From contig JAUQXD010000859.1 of assembly GCA_030834835.1 (NCBI GenBank), positions 1 through 13,889 on the forward strand: a stretch of 13,889 nucleotides of DNA, read 5' to 3'. Positions 6,133 through 13,454 of this stretch are shown here, one piece after another (position 1 is the stretch's first letter; the number at the start of each line of letters is the position of its first letter). Under the pieces are notes generated by a model that saw only the letters and a list, made by a program, of their open reading frames with translations, did not search any database and was not told the DNA's origin. The DNA is from Thermoflexales bacterium (GTDB taxonomy: Bacteria > Chloroflexota > Anaerolineae > Fen-1058). A program made the translations under genes and the position numbers.

Positions 6133-6552
6133 ATGGCCGTCTTCAAAGATAGCAAGCAGTTCTACGAGTGCGTTGGCGAGTTGATGAATCGCGCGGCAAA
6201 AGACCCCAATGTTGGCCCCAAGATTGGCAAGTCTGGCTCCATCATTCAGTTCAAATACAGTGAGCCAGAGGCTGTGACGACCATCAACGCCCGGGATAAA
6301 GCCACCCAGCCCGGGTGCTTTATCGATGTCTTCCACGGCCCGACCAACCTGGCCCCCGATATTGTCATGAGCATGAAGGCCGATGTGTCCCATATGTTCT
6401 GGCAGGGCAAAGTCAACTTGATCGAGGCCATCGGGAAGAAGCAGATGGTCATCGAAAAAGGGTCCCTGCCGAAAATCCTCAAATTGCTGCCAGCCATTAC
6501 GCCGCTGTTCAAACTTTACCCCGTGCTGTTGAAAGAAAAAGGCATCAAATAA
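6133..6552 (+). CDS. SCP2-type sterol/lipid-binding protein 1
   Basis: This 139-residue protein fits the SCP2 (sterol carrier protein 2) fold: an initial helix (DSKQFYECVGELMNRAAKDP), strands around IIQFKYSEPEAVTTIN and CFIDVFHG, then the hallmark ADVSHMFWQGKVNLIEAIGKKQMVIEKG. SCP2 domains form a hydrophobic tunnel for acyl-CoA, sterols or other lipids and have no catalytic residues. The start at 6133 follows a gggag Shine-Dalgarno; a 62-codon upstream extension in the same frame would run through the phasin promoter. It is the first gene of the plus-strand lipid operon and lies 15 bases before the reductase fusion. Its end (YPVLLKEKGIK) matches that of SCP2 protein 2. Confidence 0.83.
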   Translation: MAVFKDSKQFYECVGELMNRAAKDPNVGPKIGKSGSIIQFKYSEPEAVTTINARDKATQPGCFIDVFHGPTNLAPDIVMSMKADVSHMFWQGKVNLIEAIGKKQMVIEKGSLPKILKLLPAITPLFKLYPVLLKEKGIK

Positions 6553-6567
6553 CAGGGAGATGTCCCG

Positions 6568-8763
6568 GTGAAACACATTCTGGTCATTCATCTCGGCGAT
6601 GGCGAATCGGTCGAGACGGTGTCGTTTCTCGGCCAGGAGTTGTCGATAAAGCGGCTGGGCTGCCACGGCGATGCCGATCAGGCCCGCGCGTGGATCACCG
6701 CGCACGATGGGCAAGTGGACGCGATCGGGTTGGAGCGGCTGCCTGCCCAACTCAGGTTAGGCGGCGTGTCTATCCCGCACTCGATCGGTTCTTCGTTCCC
6801 GACGGCCGCCACTGCGACACCCGTCGTCGATGGCAGCGGCGTATGCGGCGGGCTGGAACGCTGGGGCGTGATCCTGGCCGATCGGGCGCAGCCAGGCATC
6901 TTCGCGCAGAAGCGCGTGCTCGTCGTGCCGGGGTTGAATCACGGCGGCATGACGCAGGCGCTCTATCGGCATACGCGCCATCTGCGTTACGCCGATCCGC
7001 TGGTGTACTTTGCCCTGCCAGACTTGCCCGGCGTGGGCAGTCGCCGCACGCTCGATCAGGCTGCGACGCCAACGCTGGAGCAATTGAAGGATGCCCCATT
7101 TCGCCGCCTGTTTCCGCAGGCGGGCACACCCGGCACGCCGCGCGCGGTCGCGCCCTTCGAGTGGGCGGACGTGATCGCGGGCGACATCGGTGCGATTCGA
7201 CGGTATGCGCCCGCTCAGTTGAAACGCAAAACCATTGTGGTGGAATACGCCAGCGAAGAGGACCTGGCCGATCTGAAGCAGCGCAACGCGGCGATTGTCG
7301 TTACGCTGATGCCCGCACTGGGCAATCGCGGCGAATTGGGCCGTTGGTCGGCGGCTGCGTTCGAGGCGGTGCTGGTGACGCTGCGCGCGGACAAATCACA
7401 GCCGCTAGATGAAAACACCTACCTCGATCTGATCGCCGACATCGATTGGACGCCGCACGTGCGCTATTTGCAGCCCGACGAAGCCGGCGTCAACAAATTT
7501 GCCTTTGTCATTCATCCGCTGGATGTGCGCTTTATCCACGCCGCGCCGTGGTTTCGTTGGACAAAGATTTTCCCCAACGCATTGACCGAAGCCGTAGCAG
7601 CCAACATGCCACCGATGTATATCTCACGCATCACGGGCGGGCAATCGCCGGTGACGGGCCAGAAGATCGAAGGCTATCTGTTCTCGCTGGGTGCGACGCC
7701 GCGTCAGATGATGAAGCGCGGCGAACGCCTGACGTATGAACAGTTGAATCAGTGCGCGCGCATGGCCGAGCGAATGGGCGCGCGCATCATGGGGCTGGGC
7801 GCGTTTACCAGCGTCGTCGGCGATGCGGGCATTACCGTCGCGCACGAGGCCGACATCGCCATCACCAGCGGCAACAGCCTTACCGTGGCGGCGACGTTGG
7901 AAGCAGCCAAGCAGGCCGTGATCAAGATGGGCGCGACCGATCTGACCAGAGGCACGGCGATGATCGTCGGGGCGACCGGTTCGATCGGCAGTGTGTGCGC
8001 CCGATTACTGGCGCAAGCGATCTATAACGTCGTGCTCGTCTCGATCGAACCGGAGCGGCTGATCGATCTGAAGCGCCGCATTCAGGAAGAGACACCGGGC
8101 GCTGTCGTGACGATTGCGACCAAAGCCGATGAATATATCGGCGCGTGCGATCTGATCGTGACGGCGACTTCGGCGTTTGGGCAGCGCGTGGTGGACATTA
8201 CCAGGTGCAAGCCGGGCGCGGTGATCTGCGATGTGGCCCGACCGGAAGACATCAATCCGCAAGAGGCCGCGCTGCGACCCGATGTGCTGGTGATCGAAAG
8301 CGGCGAGGTACTGATCCCCGGCGACATCGATTTCGGTTACGACATCGGATTGCCGCCCAGGACGGCGTATGCGTGCCTGGCGGAAACGTCGCTGCTGGCG
8401 ATGGAAGGCCGCTTTGAAGACTACACGCTAGGCCGCAACATCGAGATCGAGCGCGTCAAGGAAATCTATCGGCTCTTCAAGAAACATCAATATCAACTGG
8501 CCGGATTGCGATCGTTCGGCGAATACATCACCGACGACGACGTCGCCGTGAAACGCGCCGAGGCCGATCGGCTGCGGAATGACCCTGAACTGTTCGCGCG
8601 CGTGAAGGTCGACGGCGCGATGAAGATCGCCGCGATCCCGCCGATGAGCAAGCATGTTGGCGCGCGCAAAGAAGGCGAGTTTGCGAAGTGGGCGGGCCTG
8701 GGCGCGACGATCAGTCTGGCATTGCTGGGCCTGTGGCAGATCGTCAAACCGCGAAAAAATTGA
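6568..8763 (+). CDS. Fusion: unknown N-terminal domain + acyl-ACP-reductase-like domain + C-terminal membrane helix
   Basis: This is a 731-residue protein. Residues ~310-650 align by motif with cyanobacterial long-chain acyl-ACP reductase (AAR), which makes fatty aldehydes from acyl-ACP/Co[10 protein letters not shown] (409-417), the [10 protein letters not shown] loop (432-441), the NADPH site GATGSIG (468-474), and [14 protein letters not shown], whose Cys603 occupies the place of the AAR catalytic cysteine. Residues 1-305 are a domain I do not recognise, with conserved-looking stretches TPVVDGSGV (84-92) and [11 protein letters not shown] (117-127). Residues ~706-727 ([19 protein letters not shown]) form one hydrophobic helix followed by KPRKN, a tail anchor absent from the ~340-residue cyanobacterial enzyme. 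GTG is the start, with agggaga 7 bases upstream. A fatty-aldehyde product is well supported by motif; the N-terminal job is unknown. Confidence 0.8.
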   Translation: MKHILVIHLGDGESVETVSFLGQELSIKRLGCHGDADQARAWITAHDGQVDAIGLERLPAQLRLGGVSIPHSIGSSFPTAATATPVVDGSGVCGGLERWGVILADRAQPGIFAQKRVLVVPGLNHGGMTQALYRHTRHLRYADPLVYFALPDLPGVGSRRTLDQAATPTLEQLKDAPFRRLFPQAGTPGTPRAVAPFEWADVIAGDIGAIRRYAPAQLKRKTIVVEYASEEDLADLKQRNAAIVVTLMPALGNRGELGRWSAAAFEAVLVTLRADKSQPLDENTYLDLIADIDWTPHVRYLQPDEAGVNKFAFVIHPLDVRFIHAAPWFRWTKIFPNALTEAVAANMPPMYISRITGGQSPVTGQKIEGYLFSLGATPRQMMKRGERLTYEQLNQCARMAERMGARIMGLGAFTSVVGDAGITVAHEADIAITSGNSLTVAATLEAAKQAVIKMGATDLTRGTAMIVGATGSIGSVCARLLAQAIYNVVLVSIEPERLIDLKRRIQEETPGAVVTIATKADEYIGACDLIVTATSAFGQRVVDITRCKPGAVICDVARPEDINPQEAALRPDVLVIESGEVLIPGDIDFGYDIGLPPRTAYACLAETSLLAMEGRFEDYTLGRNIEIERVKEIYRLFKKHQYQLAGLRSFGEYITDDDVAVKRAEADRLRNDPELFARVKVDGAMKIAAIPPMSKHVGARKEGEFAKWAGLGATISLALLGLWQIVKPRKN

Positions 8764-8774
8764 TCCTACTGCAT

Positions 8775-8855
8775 CGTCATTGCGAGCGATAGCGAAGCAA
8801 TCTCATCACTGCGCAAGAGATTGCTTCGTCGCAAACAGCGTTCCTCGCAATGACG
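8775..8855. repeat. REP-like palindromic element (GTCATTGCGAG type)
   Basis: Outer arms CGTCATTGCGAG (8775-8786) and CTCGCAATGACG (8844-8855) and inner arms GAAGCAATCTC (8794-8804) and GAGATTGCTTC (8817-8827) are exact complements. It sits inside the operon, between the reductase and the SDR gene, and ends 8 bases before the SDR Shine-Dalgarno. Such elements can stabilise the upstream mRNA segment or dampen read-through. They are found in many phyla. Confidence 0.8.
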
Positions 8856-8876
8856 GTCTCCCAAGGAGACAAGTGT

Positions 8877-10049
8877 ATGACTGACAAGCGAGTGGTGTTG
8901 GTGGATGGCGTGGCCGGGTACTGGGGCCGCCGCGTGGCTGAGCAACTCTTGCAGCGTGGCGAACTGCACGTCATCGGGCTGGATGCTGAACCGCCGGAAG
9001 AAGAAATCAAAGAGCTGGACTTCATTCAGGCCGATGTTCGCAATCCGCTGCTGGTCGATCTGCTGCGCGAAGAGCGCGTGGACACGATCTGTCATCTAGC
9101 CTTTGAAGAAAGTGCGCGCTCCAGCGAGACCGCCTTTGACCTCAACGTGATGGGCGCGATGAAGGTCTTTGGCGCGGCGGCCGAAGCGAACGTGCGCAAA
9201 ATCATCTACATGAGCAGCACGCTCGTTTACGGCGCAGAGCCGGGCAACAGCGCGTTCTTGCGAGAAGAGCATGCCCTGAACGGCAAACGCAGTTACGGCT
9301 ACGTGCGCGATCGCGTGGAAACCGAGGGTTTTATCAACGGTTTTCGTGCGCAAGTGCCCAATGTGATCTCGACTGTGCTGCGCTTTGCGCACATCGTCGG
9401 CCCGAAGTGCGATACGCCGTTGACGCGCTTCCTGCGCGAAGAGACCGCGCCGCTGTTGATGGGCTTCGATCCGATGATGCAGTTGATTCACGAAGACGAT
9501 GTGATTAGCGCCATCATTCACTCGATCGACAACGACGTGCCTGGCACCTTCAACGTGGCCGCCGAAGGCCCGCTGCCGTTGCTGAAGCTGGTGGGTCTGT
9601 CGGGCAAAGTGCCGCTGCCGGTGTTGCATCCGCTGGCCTATCTGGGCGTGCAGATGATCGGCCCCAGCCTCGCGCCGATCGACCTGAATTATCTGCGCTA
9701 TCCGTGCGTGGGCGATCTGCGCCGCATGCGCGAAGAGTTGGAGTTTACGCCGCAGTACACGGCCGATGAAGCCTTGCGCGAATTCGCGGCCCAGCAGCGC
9801 CTGCGTCAGTACTTGCCAGAAGAATCGGCGCTGGCCTTTGACGAACAGCGACTGCGTGACACTATCGAGCGCCGGAAGCGGGCAAGACAGCTGGCGCTGG
9901 CGATGCCTGCGCCGAAGCCATCGCGCCGCCGCACGCGTCGCCCCAAGGCCGAGCCGCTGGAAATTGTGGTGGCCGACATGTCGGGCGACGTATCGGTGAT
10001 GGAAGAACCGGGCGATGACAATCACGCTGAGGAGAACGGCAATGGCTGA
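8877..10049 (+). CDS. Extended SDR / NAD-dependent epimerase-like protein with basic tail
   Basis: This 390-residue protein has a Rossmann NAD(P) site (VDGVAGYWGRR, 9-19), a conserved D-x-R pair (ADVRN), the SDR serine in MSSTLVYG (112-119), and a catalytic-type tyrosine in YVRDRVE (142-148). The family pattern is YxxxK, but here the Lys position is Arg146, so classic dehydrogenase or epimerase chemistry is uncertain. The core ends near residue 325. A tail (~340-365) is rich in Arg and Lys (RRKRARQ, PKPSRRRTRRPK), followed by an acidic end. ATG 8877 has aaggag 8 bases upstream; an earlier ATG at 8850 lies inside the REP arm. Its last 8 bases overlap the start of the acyltransferase gene, which suggests coupled translation. 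Substrate unknown; a lipid keto or hydroxy group is a guess from context. Confidence 0.85.
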   Translation: MTDKRVVLVDGVAGYWGRRVAEQLLQRGELHVIGLDAEPPEEEIKELDFIQADVRNPLLVDLLREERVDTICHLAFEESARSSETAFDLNVMGAMKVFGAAAEANVRKIIYMSSTLVYGAEPGNSAFLREEHALNGKRSYGYVRDRVETEGFINGFRAQVPNVISTVLRFAHIVGPKCDTPLTRFLREETAPLLMGFDPMMQLIHEDDVISAIIHSIDNDVPGTFNVAAEGPLPLLKLVGLSGKVPLPVLHPLAYLGVQMIGPSLAPIDLNYLRYPCVGDLRRMREELEFTPQYTADEALREFAAQQRLRQYLPEESALAFDEQRLRDTIERRKRARQLALAMPAPKPSRRRTRRPKAEPLEIVVADMSGDVSVMEEPGDDNHAEENGNG

Positions 10050-11421
10050 GTCGAAGAAGAAAACTACCAGCCGCAAGACCCGATCGAGCGCGTCGGTGAC
10101 CACGACCCGTCGCAACGGCAAGGCTAAGATCGAGGCAGCGCTCGCGTCGGGCGCGGAAGAACCGATCGAGGCGGTATCGAAGCCGCGCCGTTCCCGCTCC
10201 AAGAAATTGCCCGCAGGTTTGGCGACTAAGCCGAACGAATCACAAGAAGTAGATTCGCTTTCGAGCGCGCCGGAGGAATCCGCCCCGAGCGAGGCGGTCG
10301 CTGAAGAAGCCTCGTCGTTTGAGGTGCCGGAAGAAATTCCGATGCCCGAACCTTCACCTGCCGACGTGCCGGACGAATCGTTGAAAGCACAGTTGTTTGC
10401 GGAGTTCAATGCATTGGTGGAACGACTGCGACAGATTCAGCCGGGCTACAATCCGTCGCCGTTTGCGGCCGAAGGCTTGATGAGCGCCGTCAGCCAGATC
10501 GCGCCGGAGGGTTTGTTTGACAAGGCCAAGAAATTTATCAGCGAGGATATGTTCGACGCGGACACGTGGAAGGGCCTGTGGTATATGGTCAGTTCATCGG
10601 TGCAGATGCAGACCGCCGTGGTGCAGCGCCGCCTGACCGGCGAATACGAGACCGACGAGTGGGGTTTCGATCAAGAATATTTCAACGCGGTGCGCCCGTT
10701 CTTTGAATTTATGTACAAGAAATACTGGCGCGTGTCGTTGATGGGCGTGGAGAATGTGCCGGAAGAAGGCCGTGCGCTGCTGGTGGCCAATCACTCCGGG
10801 CAGCTGCCCTTCGACGGCGCGATGCTGGGCACGGGCATCTTGCTGGAACATCCCAATCAGCGGTTGATGCGCACCCTGTATGCCTCGTGGTTTCCCACAT
10901 TGCCGTTTGTGTCTGATCTGTTGGTGAAGATGGGGCAGGCACTGGCGACGGAAGACAACGGCACGCGCTTGTTGGACAACGATGAACTGGTCTCGGTGTT
11001 TCCCGAAGGCTACAAGGGTGTGGGCAAGCTGTACAAGGATCGCTACAAGTTGGCGCGCTTCGGGCGAGGAGGCTTCGTGAAAATGGCGTTGCGCTCCAAA
11101 GCCCCCATGATTCCAGTGTCGATTGTCGGCGCGGAAGAGACGTACATCTCGCTGACCAAGTCCGAGTTCATGTCCAAGGTCACGGGCATGCCCTATTTTC
11201 CCATCTCGCCCACGTTCCCGTGGCTGGGCCTGCTGGGTTTTGTCCCGCTGCCGACCAAGTGGTACATCGACATCGGCGAACCGATTCCGACGGATCAATA
11301 TCCTGAGAAAAGCGATCAGAATTTGATGCTGGTCTCGCAGTTGACGGATCAGGTCCGCAACATAGTGCAGAAGATGATCATTCAGCGGTTGTCACAAAGA
11401 CGATCGATCTTCTTTGGGTAA
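10042..11421 (+). CDS. MGAT/LPLAT-like acyltransferase with basic-acidic N-terminal extension
   Basis: This 459-residue protein carries a glycerolipid acyltransferase domain at ~225-425. Motif I is NHSGQLPFDGAML (250-262; His251 and Asp258), motif III is VFPEGYKGVGK (319-329), and GRGGFVKMALRSKAPMIPV (341-359) is the block typical of the bacterial MGAT/DGAT-like branch. Such enzymes move an acyl chain from acyl-CoA/ACP to glycerolipid or alcohol acceptors, at or on a membrane. The spacing between His and Asp is six residues rather than four, unlike PlsC. The first ~60 residues are lysine/arginine/serine rich (SKKKTTSRKTRSSAS; KPRRSRSKK), the next ~50 acidic and proline-rich, then a helical linker. 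ATG 10042 is preceded by gaggag and overlaps the SDR stop codon by 8 bases. Could synthesise triglyceride, wax ester or phosphatidate; not resolvable here. Confidence 0.85.
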   Translation: MAESKKKTTSRKTRSSASVTTTRRNGKAKIEAALASGAEEPIEAVSKPRRSRSKKLPAGLATKPNESQEVDSLSSAPEESAPSEAVAEEASSFEVPEEIPMPEPSPADVPDESLKAQLFAEFNALVERLRQIQPGYNPSPFAAEGLMSAVSQIAPEGLFDKAKKFISEDMFDADTWKGLWYMVSSSVQMQTAVVQRRLTGEYETDEWGFDQEYFNAVRPFFEFMYKKYWRVSLMGVENVPEEGRALLVANHSGQLPFDGAMLGTGILLEHPNQRLMRTLYASWFPTLPFVSDLLVKMGQALATEDNGTRLLDNDELVSVFPEGYKGVGKLYKDRYKLARFGRGGFVKMALRSKAPMIPVSIVGAEETYISLTKSEFMSKVTGMPYFPISPTFPWLGLLGFVPLPTKWYIDIGEPIPTDQYPEKSDQNLMLVSQLTDQVRNIVQKMIIQRLSQRRSIFFG

Positions 11422-11427
11422 CTCCTC

Positions 11428-11465
11428 AAACCTGACAGGTCTTCACAGACCTGTCAGGTTTTTTT
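11428..11465 (+). terminator. Rho-independent terminator of the plus-strand operon
   Basis: A perfect 15-bp stem (aaacctgacaggtct and its complement) with a 4-base loop (tcac) runs straight into a T-tract (to 11465), 6 bases after the acyltransferase stop codon. This is the clearest terminator in the window. The cctgacaggtct wording is a repeated terminator type I associate with Chloroflexota and Bacteroidota. Confidence 0.92.
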
Positions 11466-11496
11466 CGCCCCTACTGATTTGTGACAACTTCGGGTA

Positions 11497-11502
11497 AAAT
11501 GT
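11497..11502 (+). promoter_or_regulatory. Possible -10 element for SCP2 protein 2
   Basis: TAAAAT lies 28 bases before the start codon of the second SCP2 gene, just after the strong terminator, so an independent promoter is needed here. I see no convincing -35 at 16-18 bases upstream. Confidence 0.3.
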
Positions 11503-11530
11503 GCCGCCATACCACTTCGAGTGACACACC

Positions 11531-11935
11531 ATGCCCATCTACGCCAACGCCGATACGTTCTACCCGATCATCAAAGAAGTCTTCGCCCGCATCGAGGCAG
11601 ACTCGCCGCACGCGCTGGCGGGTTTGATGCGCTCGAAGTTGATCGTGCGCTTCAAACTCACGCACCCGATGGCGGAGATTCTGCTCAACGGCCGCCGCGC
11701 GGCCTTTCAGGCGACGTATGGCCCCTCGAAGCTGCTGGCCGACCTCGACGCGCACTTCACCGGCGACACGCTGCACAAGATTTTCCTGGGCCAATGGACG
11801 CTGGCGCACGCACTGAACATCGGCCAACTGCGCATCAACGGGCCGATCCTCAAGGCGTTGGAGTTGGCGGAGTTATTTGAGGCGGCGAAGAAGATTTATC
11901 CGGCGGTGTTGAAAGAGCGGGGATTGCTGAAGTAG
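11531..11935 (+). CDS. SCP2-type sterol/lipid-binding protein 2
   Basis: This 134-residue protein has the same build as SCP2 protein 1: an N-terminal helix (ADTFYPIIKEVFARIEAD), a strand region (LIVRFKLTHPMAEILLNG), the HFTGDTLHKIFLGQWTLAHALNIGQLRINGPI-type core (about 85-108), and the shared end YPAVLKERGLLK. No catalytic residue is expected: the fold carries hydrophobic ligands. The start at 11531 is the first ATG and fits the family N-terminus, but its Shine-Dalgarno is weak. It stands alone between the operon terminator and a convergent patatin gene, so it is probably a separate transcription unit. The two SCP2 copies are diverged, which suggests different ligands or partners. Confidence 0.83.
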   Translation: MPIYANADTFYPIIKEVFARIEADSPHALAGLMRSKLIVRFKLTHPMAEILLNGRRAAFQATYGPSKLLADLDAHFTGDTLHKIFLGQWTLAHALNIGQLRINGPILKALELAELFEAAKKIYPAVLKERGLLK

Positions 11936-11946
11936 GTGTGTGGTGA

Positions 11947-12043
11947 GTCATTCCGAGGAGCATGCTTCTGCGACGAGGAATCTCTGGCGCGGCAGGCAAT
12001 GTGGCTGGTCGTGCCAGAGATTCCTCGCTCCGCTCGGAATGAC
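11947..12043. repeat. REP-like palindromic element (GTCATTCCGAG type)
   Basis: Outer arms GTCATTCCGAG (11947-11957) and CTCGGAATGAC (12033-12043) and inner arms GAGGAATCTCTGGC (11975-11988) and GCCAGAGATTCCTC (12013-12026) are exact complements. The element fills most of the gap between two convergent genes and could stop or stabilise transcripts from either side. Confidence 0.8.
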
Positions 12044-12051
12044 ACACCATC

Positions 12052-12091
12052 AAATTGACGGTGGACTTAGTCCTCAATCCACCGTCGATTT
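12052..12091 (-). terminator. Hairpin directly after the patatin 2 stop codon
   Basis: Arms 12052-12065 and 12078-12091 (AAATTGACGGTGGA against TCCACCGTCGATTT) pair over 14 positions with one internal mismatch. The A/T ends supply a short U-tract in the minus direction, and the first arm abuts the patatin TAG. It is a likely terminator for the minus-strand patatin operon, and may be bidirectional. Confidence 0.6.
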
Positions 12092-13438
12092 CTACCCATT
12101 CCCATTCGGCGACGATTTCGCTTCCGACAACTTCGCTATCGCCTCATCCAACTTAGCCAGCGTCTGATTGAGCTGCTTGAGCGAAGCCGCCGGACTGTAG
12201 TCCACCGGACTATTGTCCGCCGTGTCCGGCGACGTCGGCGCAGGCAGGGCCAGTTGCTTGCGAGGCGCGGGGCTGTTTTCCAGAATGCGGCGCAGCACGG
12301 TCGAGTCGTAGTTGGAACGCTTGAGTTCGGTCAGTTCCGCATCGACCAGGCGTTGATTGAGCTCGATGCCGTGGCGGCTCAACAAATCCGCGTAATACCG
12401 GTAATTCTCCGCGAGTTTCACCGTCACCGTTTCAAAACCATGCCGGGCCACCGTAAGGCGCGTGCTGTACCGCATGATGTTGTAGAACGACATCTCGTGG
12501 TCTTTGCCGTCCGGCTCCACCAGCACGATGTCCACTTCCGGGTGCGTCTTGCGCAGCTGCTTGATGTGATACAGCAGGCCGGAATGGGTCTGGATGCGCG
12601 TCACCTGCGACGCGACGGCCGTAAAGCCCTTGTCGCCGAGCAGGCCGCCATCGGGTCCGAAGAACGGAATCGACGCGCGATCGCCGTTGTCGAAAGGTAC
12701 CAGCGGATTGATGCAGATGATCAACGTCGCGCCGTGCTCGATCGCCAGATCGAGGCTGGCATTGCCGCGCACGCTGCCGTCGATGTAATCGTGATCGGCG
12801 ATGCGCACCGGCTTGTAGAGGATGGGGACGGCGGTCGACGCCGCCACTGCCAGCGAGATGGGCACGTGCTGATTGCTGTCGCGCCCGAACACGGCCCGCT
12901 GTCCCGTGTCCAGATCGGTGGCAATGATATACAGATCGCGCTTGAGCCGCTCAAACTGATCGCTGCCGCCGTGAGTGGTAATGGCATGATGAATGTAGCG
13001 TCCCAGCGCCCGGCTATCGTAGAAACCGGCGGGCAACGCTTCGGACAACGACCAGATAAAATCGAACAGGGTCATGTCCTTCAAATAGCGCAGATAATGC
13101 GACCATGCCCCGGAGATGGTCTTCGGCAGTTTCGCGCCCAGTTGCAGCAAATCGCGCGGGTCAAAATAAAACAGATCGCCGCGTTCGATGGCGCGGATGT
13201 CGGGATGATCGCCGGCCAGCGCCTGCAACATCGTTTCCGGCGCGATGCCATTGGCGACCAGCGAGCCGACCAGCGCGCCTGCGCTCGTGCCCACGACCAG
13301 ATCGAAATCGTTGACGGTGCGATCGGTCAACAGATCGTCGATGGCGCGCAGCGCGCCGATCTCGTACACGGCGCCGGTCAAACCGCCGCCCGCCAACACC
13401 AGCGCTGTCTTGCCGCGAGAATTCCAGAATGGGCGCAT
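12092..13438 (-). CDS. Patatin-like phospholipase with C-terminal coiled coil
   Basis: This 448-residue patatin has an oxyanion motif AGGGLTG (16-22, with Thr where Arg is common), nucleophile elbow GTSAG (50-54, Ser52), and catalytic Asp220 in YIDGSVRGN, where DGS replaces the usual DGG. Residues ~280-385 form an added domain (THSGLLYHIKQLRKTHPEVD and onward). The tail from ~395 is proline-rich and then a heptad helix (ASLKQLNQTLAKLDEAIAKL), which resembles the helices of granule-bound proteins. I chose ATG 13438, with a weak ggcagg before it; an in-frame TTG at 13468 would overlap the upstream gene. It follows that gene by 16 bases on the same strand, so the two are probably co-transcribed. 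Lipid hydrolysis is confident at family level; inclusion-lipid turnover is inference. Confidence 0.9.
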   Translation of the reverse strand: MRPFWNSRGKTALVLAGGGLTGAVYEIGALRAIDDLLTDRTVNDFDLVVGTSAGALVGSLVANGIAPETMLQALAGDHPDIRAIERGDLFYFDPRDLLQLGAKLPKTISGAWSHYLRYLKDMTLFDFIWSLSEALPAGFYDSRALGRYIHHAITTHGGSDQFERLKRDLYIIATDLDTGQRAVFGRDSNQHVPISLAVAASTAVPILYKPVRIADHDYIDGSVRGNASLDLAIEHGATLIICINPLVPFDNGDRASIPFFGPDGGLLGDKGFTAVASQVTRIQTHSGLLYHIKQLRKTHPEVDIVLVEPDGKDHEMSFYNIMRYSTRLTVARHGFETVTVKLAENYRYYADLLSRHGIELNQRLVDAELTELKRSNYDSTVLRRILENSPAPRKQLALPAPTSPDTADNSPVDYSPAASLKQLNQTLAKLDEAIAKLSEAKSSPNGNG

Positions 13439-13454
13439 ACTGTGGCCTGCCTTG

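Noticed and set aside
6133..6552. A classical PHA operon (phaC/phaB) next to the phasin
   Set aside because: No PHA synthase or acetoacetyl-CoA reductase motif is in the window; the divergent operon carries lipid-binding, reductase and acyltransferase genes instead.
6315..7412. Plus-strand ORF (365 codons) overlapping SCP2 protein 1 and the reductase
   Set aside because: It is a +1-type shadow with Arg/His-rich sequence, and both overlapped genes have strong motifs and good ribosome-binding sites.
8850..8876. SDR start at ATG 8850
   Set aside because: This ATG is in the REP arm (gcaatgacg) and lies upstream of the strong aaggag that serves ATG 8877.
9096..10409. Long minus-strand ORF (437 codons) opposite the SDR and acyltransferase genes
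   Set aside because: It is antisense to two genes with clear family motifs, is rich in His, Arg and Gln as expected of a shadow frame, and has no recognisable domain.
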